Assembly (NCBI GenBank): GCA_030600135.1
Contig: JAUVMS010000199.1
Location: 1-6,512 of the forward strand
Direction: 5' to 3'
DNA: 6,512 nucleotides
DNA from: Hyphomicrobiales bacterium
GTDB lineage: Bacteria; Pseudomonadota; Alphaproteobacteria; Rhizobiales; JAUVMS01
Below, piece by piece: positions 1-6,332 of this stretch. A program made the translations under genes and the position numbers. A model generated the notes under the pieces. That model saw only the letters and a list, made by a program, of their open reading frames with translations. It was not told the origin of the DNA and did not search any database. The first letter of the stretch is position 1. Each line of letters opens with the position of its first letter.

Positions 1-1
1 G

Positions 2-937
2 GGGCGGCTCGATTTGCCGTTCGTCGGCATCTGCACGTTCGGCAAGTACCCCTACGTGGAGAATTGGGAGGCGATCGAGGCCGATGTCGCGGTGCTCGGC
101 GCGCCTTACGACTTTGGCTGTCAGTGGCGCTCCGGCGCACGGCTCGGTCCGCGGGCCATTCGTGAAGCCTCGACACTATTTGCGTTCGGACACGCAGGCG
201 CCTACGACTTTGAAGACGACGTCGTCTACCTCGATCGAAACAAGGTCAAAGTGGTAGACATCGGCGATGCCGATATCGAGCACACCGACACCGAGACGAG
301 CCACAAGAACATTGAAACGGGGGTGCGGAAAATCCTCAAGGCAGGGGCGCTTCCCGTAGTACTCGGCGGCGATCACTCGATCAATATCCCGTGCATAAAC
401 GCTTTTGAGGGGCAGCTGCCCATTCATATCGTGCAGGTCGATGCCCATCTGGATTTCGTCGATGAGCGCCATGGAGTGCGCTTTGGCCACGGCAATCCGA
501 TGCGCCGGGCGGCCGAGAAAGATTATGTCACCGGGCTCTCGCAAATCGGCATACGCAATGTTTCCTCGACCGCGCGCGATGGCTATGGAGACGCGCGCGC
601 CATGGGCTCGGACATTCTGTCCGTTCGACACTTTCGCAAGCTCGGTGTCGAGGCGGTCCTGGCGCGGATCCCGGCCGGGCGGCGTTACTATGTGACGATC
701 GACATCGATGGGTTCGATCCCTCCATCGCTCCTGGAACGGGCACGCCGAGCCACGGTGGTTTCCTCTACTACGAGATTTTGGAACTGATGGACGGTCTGA
801 CCAAGCAGGGCCGGGTCGTCGGCATCGATCTGGTCGAGGTTGCGCCGGATTATGACCGGACGGGCTCGACGGCGATTTTGGCGGCGCAGGTCCTGCTTAA
901 TACCATTGGGCGGGAAATGCACAACCGTGAAGGGTAG
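2..937 (+). CDS. Agmatinase-family ureohydrolase (5' partial)
   Basis: Manganese-dependent ureohydrolase of the arginase/agmatinase superfamily, a cytoplasmic enzyme that hydrolyses a guanidino compound to urea and an amine. Numbering from the TTG at 14, the sequence shows a substrate-side motif SGARLGPRAIREAS (40-53), GGDHS (118-122), DAHLD (143-147), HGN (159-161), and DIDGFDPSIAPGTGTP (230-245). The six expected metal ligands are all present: H121, D143, H145, D147, D230 and D232. H159 fits the proton-shuttle histidine and E275 the conserved late glutamate. The frame is open back to base 2 with no good ATG, so the true start is probably outside the window and TTG 14 is not convincing. The 307 visible residues are close to the usual length of about 310-350. 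The substrate (agmatine, guanidinobutyrate, guanidinopropionate or another guanidine) cannot be read from these motifs. The next gene starts 3 bases after the stop, which suggests an operon. Confidence 0.93.
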   Translation, partial: GRLDLPFVGICTFGKYPYVENWEAIEADVAVLGAPYDFGCQWRSGARLGPRAIREASTLFAFGHAGAYDFEDDVVYLDRNKVKVVDIGDADIEHTDTETSHKNIETGVRKILKAGALPVVLGGDHSINIPCINAFEGQLPIHIVQVDAHLDFVDERHGVRFGHGNPMRRAAEKDYVTGLSQIGIRNVSSTARDGYGDARAMGSDILSVRHFRKLGVEAVLARIPAGRRYYVTIDIDGFDPSIAPGTGTPSHGGFLYYEILELMDGLTKQGRVVGIDLVEVAPDYDRTGSTAILAAQVLLNTIGREMHNREG

Positions 938-940
938 GCC

Positions 941-1768
941 ATGACATTTGCAGGCAAGGTTGCGTTGGTTACAGGGGGCAATTCGGGCATCGGGCGGGCC
1001 ATTGTTCACCACTTCATTGCTGACGGCGCGCGTGTGGCGTTCGCAGGGCGCAGTGCGGAGAAGGGTGCAGCGGTCGCTCAGGAGGTGGCCGATAGGGGCG
1101 GCGAGGGCGCTTTCTTTGCCGTCGATCTGGCAAAGGAATCAGCCGTGGCGGCGCTCATCGATCAGGTTGTAGGGCGTTTTGGCAGGCTCGATGTCGTGGT
1201 CAACAACGCCGGCGTCGGTGGTCGACGCAGCGGGGTCGAGGACGACGACGGTCCAGGCGTGCGCTGGGATAAGTTGCGCGGGCCAAATTTGGACGCGGCC
1301 TATTTTGTTTCCGCCTATTCGCTCGCGCACCTGGCAGAGGCCGGTGGCGGGGCCATCGTCAACATCTCGTCGACCGCCACCCTGCATGGCAACTGGGGAC
1401 TTTATTGCGTGGCGAAGGCCGGCATTGAGGGCCTGACGCGAGCCTTGGCGGCAGAGGCAGCGCCGATGGGCGTGCGCGTGAACGGCGTCAGTCCAGGCTG
1501 GATCGACACCGACATCGAAGGTGCGTTGCCGGCCTCCGGCCCAGGCGACGGGTGGGAGCTGCCGCCGTCATTGCTCGGGCGGGTTGGCGCGCCTGCGGAG
1601 ATCGCAAACGTGGTTGCGTTTCTTGCCTCGGATCAGGCGTCGTTCGTCACCGGGCAGACCCTCATCGTCGACGGTGGCCTGGCAATTGTCGACTATCCGT
1701 CGCGGCCCATGCTGGCGGAGGTGGGCTATCGGCTGACAACCGCGGGTAAATCTTCCGGCGATTCGTGA
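941..1768 (+). CDS. SDR-family NAD(P)-dependent oxidoreductase
   Basis: Classical short-chain dehydrogenase/reductase of 275 residues, a cytoplasmic Rossmann-fold enzyme that interconverts an alcohol and a ketone or aldehyde. Visible motifs: cofactor-binding TGGNSGIG (11-18), an arginine after the second strand (R37) that hints at NADP(H), D62 in the VDL adenine pocket, NNAG (88-91), the tetrad asparagine N117, catalytic S143 or S144, and YCVAK with Y155 and K159. PGWIDT (185-190) and the C-terminal VTGQTLIVDGG (236-246) complete the fold. A roughly 30-residue tail after the last strand is a little longer than in the minimal family. The ATG is preceded by GAAGGG at 929-934 with 6 bases of spacing, which sits inside the end of the ureohydrolase gene; the two genes are almost certainly co-transcribed. 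The substrate is unknown. Oxidation or reduction of a product of the guanidino compound is only an inference from the neighbourhood. Its stop lies 8 bases from that of a convergent gene remnant. Confidence 0.93.
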   Translation: MTFAGKVALVTGGNSGIGRAIVHHFIADGARVAFAGRSAEKGAAVAQEVADRGGEGAFFAVDLAKESAVAALIDQVVGRFGRLDVVVNNAGVGGRRSGVEDDDGPGVRWDKLRGPNLDAAYFVSAYSLAHLAEAGGGAIVNISSTATLHGNWGLYCVAKAGIEGLTRALAAEAAPMGVRVNGVSPGWIDTDIEGALPASGPGDGWELPPSLLGRVGAPAEIANVVAFLASDQASFVTGQTLIVDGGLAIVDYPSRPMLAEVGYRLTTAGKSSGDS

Positions 1769-1776
1769 AGGGGCTG

Positions 1777-2190
1777 TCAGGCCTCTGGCTTCGTCGCCAT
1801 CATGTAAAAGCTCAACGGAATGCGTGGGCTGGCGGAAGGCATGCGCCAGTAGCCGTCCTCAGAGCGCTCGAGGCCCTTGATGCCTTGGTAGACCAGGACG
1901 TCATGCTCTCTCAGGAAGTCGATGCGCAGGCCGGCGTCGACAAAGGCCGTGACGATCGAGCCCAAGTCGTAGCTCCATTCGAATGTCTGTTGATGAGTAG
2001 GGCTGAACTCGGGATCGGCGTAGTCCGGACCAAAATCATAGCAATGCGGCGATCTGTTTGAAATACCGAGTACGCACCAAACTGCTCCCGACAGTCCAAG
2101 CGGCTGCGCGCCAATAGGCATTGATGTTGGCCAGTCGAGCTGATGAACGGGTGAATGCTTGCCCTGGGCCGTCCGGTCCGATTGACACAA
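1777..2190 (-). pseudogene. C-terminal remnant of a class I SAM-dependent methyltransferase
   Basis: A 137-codon open frame. Its last ~85 residues (about 2040 down to the stop at 1777) resemble the C-terminal end of a family of class I SAM-dependent methyltransferases. The supporting features, in order, are a YADPEF stretch, THQQTFEW, the strongly family-like DLGSIVTAFVDAGLRIDFL, a REHD segment, DGYWRMP, and a closing IPLSFYMMATKP. The SAM-binding Rossmann half (the GxGxG strand and following acidic residue) is missing, and the first ~50 residues do not look like the family. Complete members are about 260-280 residues long, so roughly two thirds is lost. A different frame on the same strand contains an HPF triplet at 2153-2145, at about the distance expected for the conserved HPF of these enzymes, which suggests a frameshift as well as truncation. 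I judge it a decaying gene. A short independent protein remains possible but no ribosome binding site supports one. Confidence 0.6.
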
Positions 2191-2205
2191 TCAGAAACGA
2201 TTTCT
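2182..2205 (+). promoter_or_regulatory. Possible -35 box with adjoining palindrome upstream of the binding-protein gene
   Basis: TTGACA at 2182-2187 matches a consensus -35 box. It is followed directly by the inverted repeat AGAAA-CGA-TTTCT (2193-2205), placed where a repressor operator would lie. No good -10 box is found at 16-18 bases; the nearest candidate, TAGATT at 2210-2215, has an overlong spacer of 22. The assignment is therefore tentative. It would serve the solute-binding protein gene starting at 2362. Confidence 0.3.
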
Positions 2206-2346
2206 CAGGTAGATTTCAATCTTTGCCAAGCTAGCCGATGACGTACTCACTCATGCTAATCTAACGTCGTGTCAGGTGATCATCCAGACGTTGCGCGGCG
2301 ATCGCGCGCGAGAAAGTACGATGTCGTCCATATGCGTGTCGATAAC

Positions 2347-2352
2347 GGAGGG
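2347..2352 (+). promoter_or_regulatory. Ribosome binding site deciding the binding-protein start
   Basis: GGAGGG lies 9 bases before the ATG at 2362. The frame is open further upstream to a GTG at 2269 and an ATG at 2332, but neither has a comparable Shine-Dalgarno sequence. The extra 31 residues would put an arginine-rich, unfamily-like leader before the Tat signal. This site supports starting at 2362. Confidence 0.6.
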
Positions 2353-2361
2353 CGCCGGTCC

Positions 2362-4074
2362 ATGACACCCAAAAACCTCGGGGCACGAACTCATCCAAAG
2401 GTTCGCGAAGCATATGACCTCGTGAAACGCGGCCACATGGACCGTCGGGAATTCGTCAGAGTGGCTGCACTGCTCGGTCTATCTGCAAGCGCTGCATACG
2501 CCCTAGCTGGCTTGCCTTCACCGGCCTGGGCGCACAGCCATTTGCCGTTTCCGCGGGACGACCCGAATGCCAAGGCGGGTGGCATTTTGCGTGTCGGCAT
2601 GGAGGTGCAGAAGGCCTATGACCCGGCCAAGTTCAATTGGTCGGAGATGGGCAACCAGACCCGCCATGTGATCGAGTATCTCGCAATGACCGGGCCCGAC
2701 AACGTCACGCGACCGATGCTCGCGGTAGGCTGGGAGGCGTCCGACGACCTCAAGGTTTGGACCTTTAAGATTCGCCAAGGCGTGATGTGGCACAATGGCG
2801 AAGAGTTGGTCGCCGATCACATCGTTTGGAACGTGCAGCGTTGGCTCGATCCGGCGCTTGGCGCGGGCGGCATCGTCGGATTGTCGACTTTCGCGGCGAT
2901 GCGTGAGGATACCGGCAAAAGGGACGATAAAGGTAACCCGGTCATGGCGGCGATCGACGGCGTTATCGAAGCTGTCGACAGGTACACCGTTCGGTTCAAT
3001 CTCAAAAAGCCAGTGCTCTCGGTGCCCGAGGATTGCTACAATTATCCGACGGCCATCGTCCATCCCACCTTCAAGGCGCCGTTCTCCGACAATCCGATCG
3101 GGACCGGTGCCTTCACGATGACGGAATTGAAGGTCGGAGAGCGGTGCCTCCTCAAGCGGGTCGAAAAGACGACCGACGGGAAGGCGTTCAAATATTGGGG
3201 CGGAAAAGTTTATCTCGACGAGATCCACTACTTCAACTTCGACGATGATGGCCAATTGACGGCGCTGGCGGCTGGCGACGTCGATGCGATCTATGAGTTC
3301 GGCATCGATCAGATGGAGTTGGCGAAATCCCTGCCGGGCCAAATCGTGGCCGCGAAGACGGCGCAAACACTGGCCTGTCGGATGCAGGTCGATCGGAAGC
3401 CGTTCGACGATATTAGGGTGCGTAGAGCTATCGTCATGTCGTGCGATAACACGGCAATCAAAGCCCTGGTCTATCCCGACGGCGGCTCGGTCGGCGAGAA
3501 CCATCTTGTCGGCGACATGCATCCTGAGTACTTCAAGCTGCCCCCACTCAAGCGCGATGTGGCGGGGGCGAAAAAGCTGCTCGGCGAAGCAGGGTACAGT
3601 GACGGACTCGAACTCACGATTGACGTCGGCAACACCAATGGGCCGTGGCAGCAGACCGTCTGCGAAATGATGCGTGATCAGCTGAAGGAGGCTGGCATCA
3701 AGCTCGACATCAACGTGATTCCGGCGAGCGAATTTTGGGAAATTTGGGACAAAACCGCGTTTGGCGCCGTCGCGTGGACCCACCGGCCGCTTGGCACCAT
3801 GGTGCTTTCACTTGCCTACCGCACGGGCCTGCCGTGGAACGAAACGCACTTTGCATCGCCTGAGTTCGATGCGGCGTTGGACGACGCCGAGGCCACCCTC
3901 GATGTGGCGCAGCGACGAGCGAAGATGGAGAAGGTGGAGAAAATTCTGCAGGACAACGCGCTCATGGTGCAAGCGATCTTCCGGCCGGTTTACACGATGA
4001 CAACGGAAAAGGTGCATGGCTATCCGGCCCACCCGGCCCAGTATCATCAATTCAACAAGGTCTGGATGTCATAG
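2362..4074 (+). CDS. ABC transporter substrate-binding protein, family 5 (Tat-exported)
   Basis: Periplasmic solute-binding protein of the SBP_bac_5 family (oligopeptide, dipeptide, nickel and opine type), 570 residues from the ATG at 2362. The N-terminus carries a twin-arginine signal: MDRREFVRVAALLG with R28 and R29, a hydrophobic stretch rich in Ala and Leu (33-50), and a probable cleavage site after AWA (55-57). The mature part opens with GGILRVGME, then the family signature around WEASDDLKVWTFKIRQGVMWHNGEEL, followed by DHIVWNVQRWLDP. A later segment resembles the usual VRRAI and DVAGAKKLLGEAGY motifs, and the C-terminal end has the expected ASPEFDAAL and FNKVW features. The length is normal for the family (500-600) and no break is seen. 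No permease or ATPase gene follows: the next gene runs on the opposite strand, so this is an isolated binding protein within the window. The ligand cannot be inferred; a link with the guanidino compound handled by the upstream hydrolase is speculative. Confidence 0.92.
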   Translation: MTPKNLGARTHPKVREAYDLVKRGHMDRREFVRVAALLGLSASAAYALAGLPSPAWAHSHLPFPRDDPNAKAGGILRVGMEVQKAYDPAKFNWSEMGNQTRHVIEYLAMTGPDNVTRPMLAVGWEASDDLKVWTFKIRQGVMWHNGEELVADHIVWNVQRWLDPALGAGGIVGLSTFAAMREDTGKRDDKGNPVMAAIDGVIEAVDRYTVRFNLKKPVLSVPEDCYNYPTAIVHPTFKAPFSDNPIGTGAFTMTELKVGERCLLKRVEKTTDGKAFKYWGGKVYLDEIHYFNFDDDGQLTALAAGDVDAIYEFGIDQMELAKSLPGQIVAAKTAQTLACRMQVDRKPFDDIRVRRAIVMSCDNTAIKALVYPDGGSVGENHLVGDMHPEYFKLPPLKRDVAGAKKLLGEAGYSDGLELTIDVGNTNGPWQQTVCEMMRDQLKEAGIKLDINVIPASEFWEIWDKTAFGAVAWTHRPLGTMVLSLAYRTGLPWNETHFASPEFDAALDDAEATLDVAQRRAKMEKVEKILQDNALMVQAIFRPVYTMTTEKVHGYPAHPAQYHQFNKVWMS

Positions 4075-4239
4075 CTGACAGTCGGTCCGGCCGCGAGCGC
4101 CTTTCATGCCCAGATCAGGCCAACCAGTAGCGGCGACGGAAATGGCACAGTTGTGGTACGATGTGGCTAAGGTGGATGATAATCACGCCCTCGTCCAAGT
4201 ACTACCATACTGAAGTATCGAAGTGGTTGGGAGAAAAAA
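4075..4239. other. Short convergent intergenic spacer
   Basis: This 165-base spacer separates two convergent genes. It holds a small inverted repeat ATACT-GA-AGTAT (4207-4218) and a run of six T on the minus strand (4239-4234) directly after the stop codon of the TPR gene. The repeat has a two-base loop and is not next to the T run, so I do not call a rho-independent terminator. No gene is seen. Confidence 0.5.
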
Positions 4240-4419
4240 TTAGTATCCGCGGAGTTTGAGCCCGGCTTTGCGCAAACCCTCAAAGAGATGTTCGCGGCGA
4301 TCGGGCAACGTCACTCCCTTCAGGCGAAGAGCCGGTTCGTTCGGGAATTCCGGGTAAAGTTCCAACAAGCGTTTCACTTCGACGGCGGCGTGTTTTTTGA
4401 AGCCCAGCTGGCCGTACGA
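4238..4419 (+). repeat. Direct repeat, unit 1 (3' end of TPR copy 1)
   Basis: This 182-base segment recurs at 6331-6512, offset by 2093 bases, with 7 mismatches (about 96% identity) and no gap. Its left edge lies 2 bases beyond the stop codon, where similarity stops completely. Its right edge is set only by the window end, so the true repeat is probably longer. Confidence 0.95.
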
Positions 4420-5697
4420 GGCCGCGCGGATCAATGGGCCCCAGAAATATCCCTCCATTCCATAGCTGTTGGCTTCCTCCAGCGCCTGAAAGTAATCTTC
4501 CTCATCGTAGGAAAGGTAAAAATTCCGCAAGTTCAACCATCCGGGCATCTGCGCAACATCCTCGAGGATGTCGCCAAGCACGTCCCAAGATTCTTTGTGC
4601 CTACCGGCAATTCCAAGTAAATATCCGCCCAGTATTGAATAGTAATTATCCTCTTTTTTTCGCGACAGGCGCCTTGCGAAATCGACCCCTTTTTCCAGCT
4701 TGCCATCGTAAAAAGACAAAACGGCTTTAGCATAGAAGAGTTCCGGATCGTCCGGGTCTATCGAAGTTGCTTGCTCGATGGCTCGCCGGGCCGTATCTAG
4801 TGCTTCGTTAGGATCGCCAAGGCAAAGACCATAGGTATCAATCGACAACTGGGCATAGCTGCCAAGCGCCGCGACATCGCAAGGATCTTTTTCGATAGCA
4901 CTCTCGAATGCCCGAAGGGCGTGCGCATGATCCAATGCGTTGCCCGTCAGCAGAAATCTCGTGAATAAAGAAAACGCATCGAGGGCGGAAAGTTTTCCCA
5001 GAATGAAATTGGGACTTAGAACGCGATTTGGTCCAAATAACACTCCCGCGACGCGGTCGGTCAGTTCTCTTTGGAATTTTGCTGCAAGGTTCTTGTGATC
5101 GTCGACATGTTGCAGTTGACCCAAGTGCATATCATCGGCATGGCGCCAAATGACCTCTCCAGATGGGAGCGACACCATACGGGCATTCAAGCGAATGCCC
5201 ATGCCTTGACGACGCAGACCGCCTTCGAACTGGAATAATTCTCCGGTTGTAGGAAGCGCTGATTGATTGCCAATCATAATTCCACCGGCTGTGGCAAGTG
5301 AGTCCAGCACGATAGTCCATTTGTTGGCAGCGAAAGCCACGACAATCTCTTCGTTCAAGGCGTTCGCGATCATGTCAGCTTGTGCGTCGGCCCCGACGGC
5401 CTTGAATCCGACAATCCGAATGACGGGACGAATGGGTGGAGCCACGGTTAGCGGCGCACTGATTGTCGCGCTGCTTGTGGTGGCTAGGTCAGGGTCCGTT
5501 TTGGGCTCGTGTCGAACGAGTTGTGGTGTGTAGGTGCCCTTTGGCACGATAATTCGAACAGGATCGTACGCGCCTTGCGTGGCGTAGTAGGCATCGAGCT
5601 TTGTGCGCAGGCGATTGGCCATGACGCGCACGCCTGCTTTGTCCTGATTCGAGAGTTCATTGGGTGCCATATAGTTTGGCGGCGATTGTCGGCGCAC
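4240..5697 (-). CDS. TolB-like/TPR-repeat protein, main body (frameshifted copy 1)
   Basis: This 485-codon frame encodes most of a protein often labelled 'adenylate cyclase' or 'TPR-repeat protein' in databases, although no cyclase catalytic domain is visible. Residues 24-60 form a conserved module with RVMANRLRTKLDAYY and DPVRIIVPKGTYTP. A low-complexity Thr/Ser/Ala/Pro linker follows (about 61-90) with no membrane helix. Residues about 92-222 resemble the TolB N-terminal/FlgO fold, with a VIRIVGF strand, FQFEGGLRRQG, LNARMVSLPSGEVIWRH and a final helix. From about 245 to 440 there are helical TPR-like repeats, for example AHALRAFESAIEKDP and ALDTARRAIEQATSIDPDDPELFYAKA. The conserved N-terminal part lies upstream in another frame (5657-5893), so the GTG at 5697 is only where this frame opens and is probably not a real start; ATGs at 5670 and 5622 lack good ribosome binding sites. 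Its 3' end is nearly identical to a second copy at 6333-6512. The biological role is unknown; protein-protein scaffolding or sensing is inferred from the TPRs. Confidence 0.75.
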   Translation of the reverse strand: MRRQSPPNYMAPNELSNQDKAGVRVMANRLRTKLDAYYATQGAYDPVRIIVPKGTYTPQLVRHEPKTDPDLATTSSATISAPLTVAPPIRPVIRIVGFKAVGADAQADMIANALNEEIVVAFAANKWTIVLDSLATAGGIMIGNQSALPTTGELFQFEGGLRRQGMGIRLNARMVSLPSGEVIWRHADDMHLGQLQHVDDHKNLAAKFQRELTDRVAGVLFGPNRVLSPNFILGKLSALDAFSLFTRFLLTGNALDHAHALRAFESAIEKDPCDVAALGSYAQLSIDTYGLCLGDPNEALDTARRAIEQATSIDPDDPELFYAKAVLSFYDGKLEKGVDFARRLSRKKEDNYYSILGGYLLGIAGRHKESWDVLGDILEDVAQMPGWLNLRNFYLSYDEEDYFQALEEANSYGMEGYFWGPLIRAASYGQLGFKKHAAVEVKRLLELYPEFPNEPALRLKGVTLPDRREHLFEGLRKAGLKLRGY

Positions 5698-5893
5698 TCA
5701 ATTCTTGCCCGCGGCCCGCCAAGGTTTCCTCGACAATCAGCAATAAGAACTGCTTGAGGCGGTGGGCGACGCCAAACTCGCTGCTGGCGAGAACACGTGC
5801 GAGATGGTCGCGGATCTCGTCGTCACCCGGCGCTGCCTCTAGGTCGTTCCGCCGGTCCGCCCTTGCATGACCAATGTTGATCGATTCTGGCAC
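5657..5893 (-). pseudogene. N-terminal fragment of the TolB-like/TPR protein (copy 1), split by a frameshift
   Basis: This 78-codon frame starts at GTG 5893, preceded by a weak GGGA about 5 bases upstream. It encodes the usual N-terminus of the same family: DDEIRDHLARVLASSEF (24-40), then RLKQFLLLIVEETLAGRGQEL (45-65) and TIAAKLYG (69-76), after which it hits TGA at 5659-5657. In intact relatives the YG is followed by about 20 residues leading to RVxAxRLR. Here that stretch (NELSNQDKAGVRVMANRLR) is read in the next frame, so skipping one base between about 5672 and 5658 rejoins the two parts into a protein of about 550 residues. The CCC at 5666-5664 is a natural place for an extra base. This may be a true inactivating mutation, an assembly error, or less likely a programmed +1 shift at the CAA-TGA site. 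Together with 4240-5697 it is best read as one broken gene spanning 4240-5893. Confidence 0.65.
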
Positions 5894-6332
5894 GTGATTC
5901 CCACTTGCGCAGTGTTAGAAAGTTGGGTTCACCATTGCTTGCATGTTAGCCAACGGTTTATGTAACACGTTACACCAATCAGCTCTAACGATCATCGAAA
6001 CAAGCCTGCGGACGTTTGGCGCCTTGCCGTCGACTAATTGCTCCAAGCAGAGGAAACTGGACATACAGACCCGTTTGATTTGCTCTGGGGCCTGTTGCTT
6101 TGACTTGGAATTGATGTGGTTCTATGTCGCCCACGGCGGTTCGGCCTCTGGGGCCGGCCTCGGCGGGCTATGTGCACGCTTGGGTTGATCTTTGGGCGGC
6201 AAGCACAACGAAATTGCGCCGAACCGGAGTCGCGGCTTGTTCCAATTCCGCTCAATGTGAAATCGTCGTAGTCGCCGATGTCACCACCGCGCAAATGGTA
6301 CGGAGGCGGAAGCTTTCAACCGAGAGTGGCAA
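5894..6332. other. Intergenic region between the two tandem TPR-gene copies
   Basis: This stretch of about 440 bases separates the second copy's 3' end from the first copy's start. Frames open on both strands (for example 5943-6188 on + and 6034-6294 on -) give low-complexity or Arg/Ser/Cys-rich translations without any family resemblance and without ribosome binding sites, so I call no gene. It must hold the promoter of copy 1 and the 3' end of copy 2's transcript. Apart from the palindrome at 5961-5974 I see nothing distinct. It has no visible similarity to the spacer following copy 1. Confidence 0.5.
5961..5974. promoter_or_regulatory. Perfect 6-2-6 palindrome, possible operator of TPR copy 1
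   Basis: TGTAAC-AC-GTTACA is a perfect inverted repeat of 6-base arms with a 2-base spacer. It lies 68-81 bases upstream of the probable GTG start (5893) of the TPR gene on the minus strand, a typical position for an operator. A weak minus-strand promoter can be drawn through it (TTAGAG, 17 bases, TTACAT). No regulator gene is in the window and the cognate protein is unknown. Confidence 0.35.

Noticed and set aside
176..1012. Long minus-strand open frame of 278 codons opposite the ureohydrolase
   Set aside because: It is antisense to a gene with full catalytic motifs, its translation has no family resemblance, and such frames are common opposite GC-rich genes.
2269..2361. Upstream extension of the binding protein to GTG 2269
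   Set aside because: The extension has no Shine-Dalgarno sequence and adds an Arg-rich leader before the Tat signal; the ATG at 2362 has GGAGGG at good spacing.
2518..3783. 421-codon minus-strand open frame opposite the binding-protein gene
   Set aside because: It is a mirror of the coding bias of the family-5 binding protein; the translation is rich in Arg, His and Asp without recognisable domains or a ribosome binding site.
4207..4239. Inverted repeat plus T run as a rho-independent terminator for the TPR gene
   Set aside because: The T run comes directly after the stop codon and before the repeat in the direction of transcription, and the repeat has only a 2-base loop.
4258..4286. TTTGAG/CTCAAA and TTTGCGCAAA inverted repeats near the gene end
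   Set aside because: They lie inside the coding sequence of both copies and are explained by conserved codons; no T run follows closely.
4240..5893. Nucleotide cyclase function for the TPR protein
   Set aside because: Relatives are often labelled adenylate cyclase, but no class III cyclase catalytic motifs are visible in either frame.
5943..6294. Small open frames on both strands in the 5894-6332 spacer
   Set aside because: No ribosome binding sites, no recognisable domains, and biased compositions typical of non-coding GC-rich DNA.
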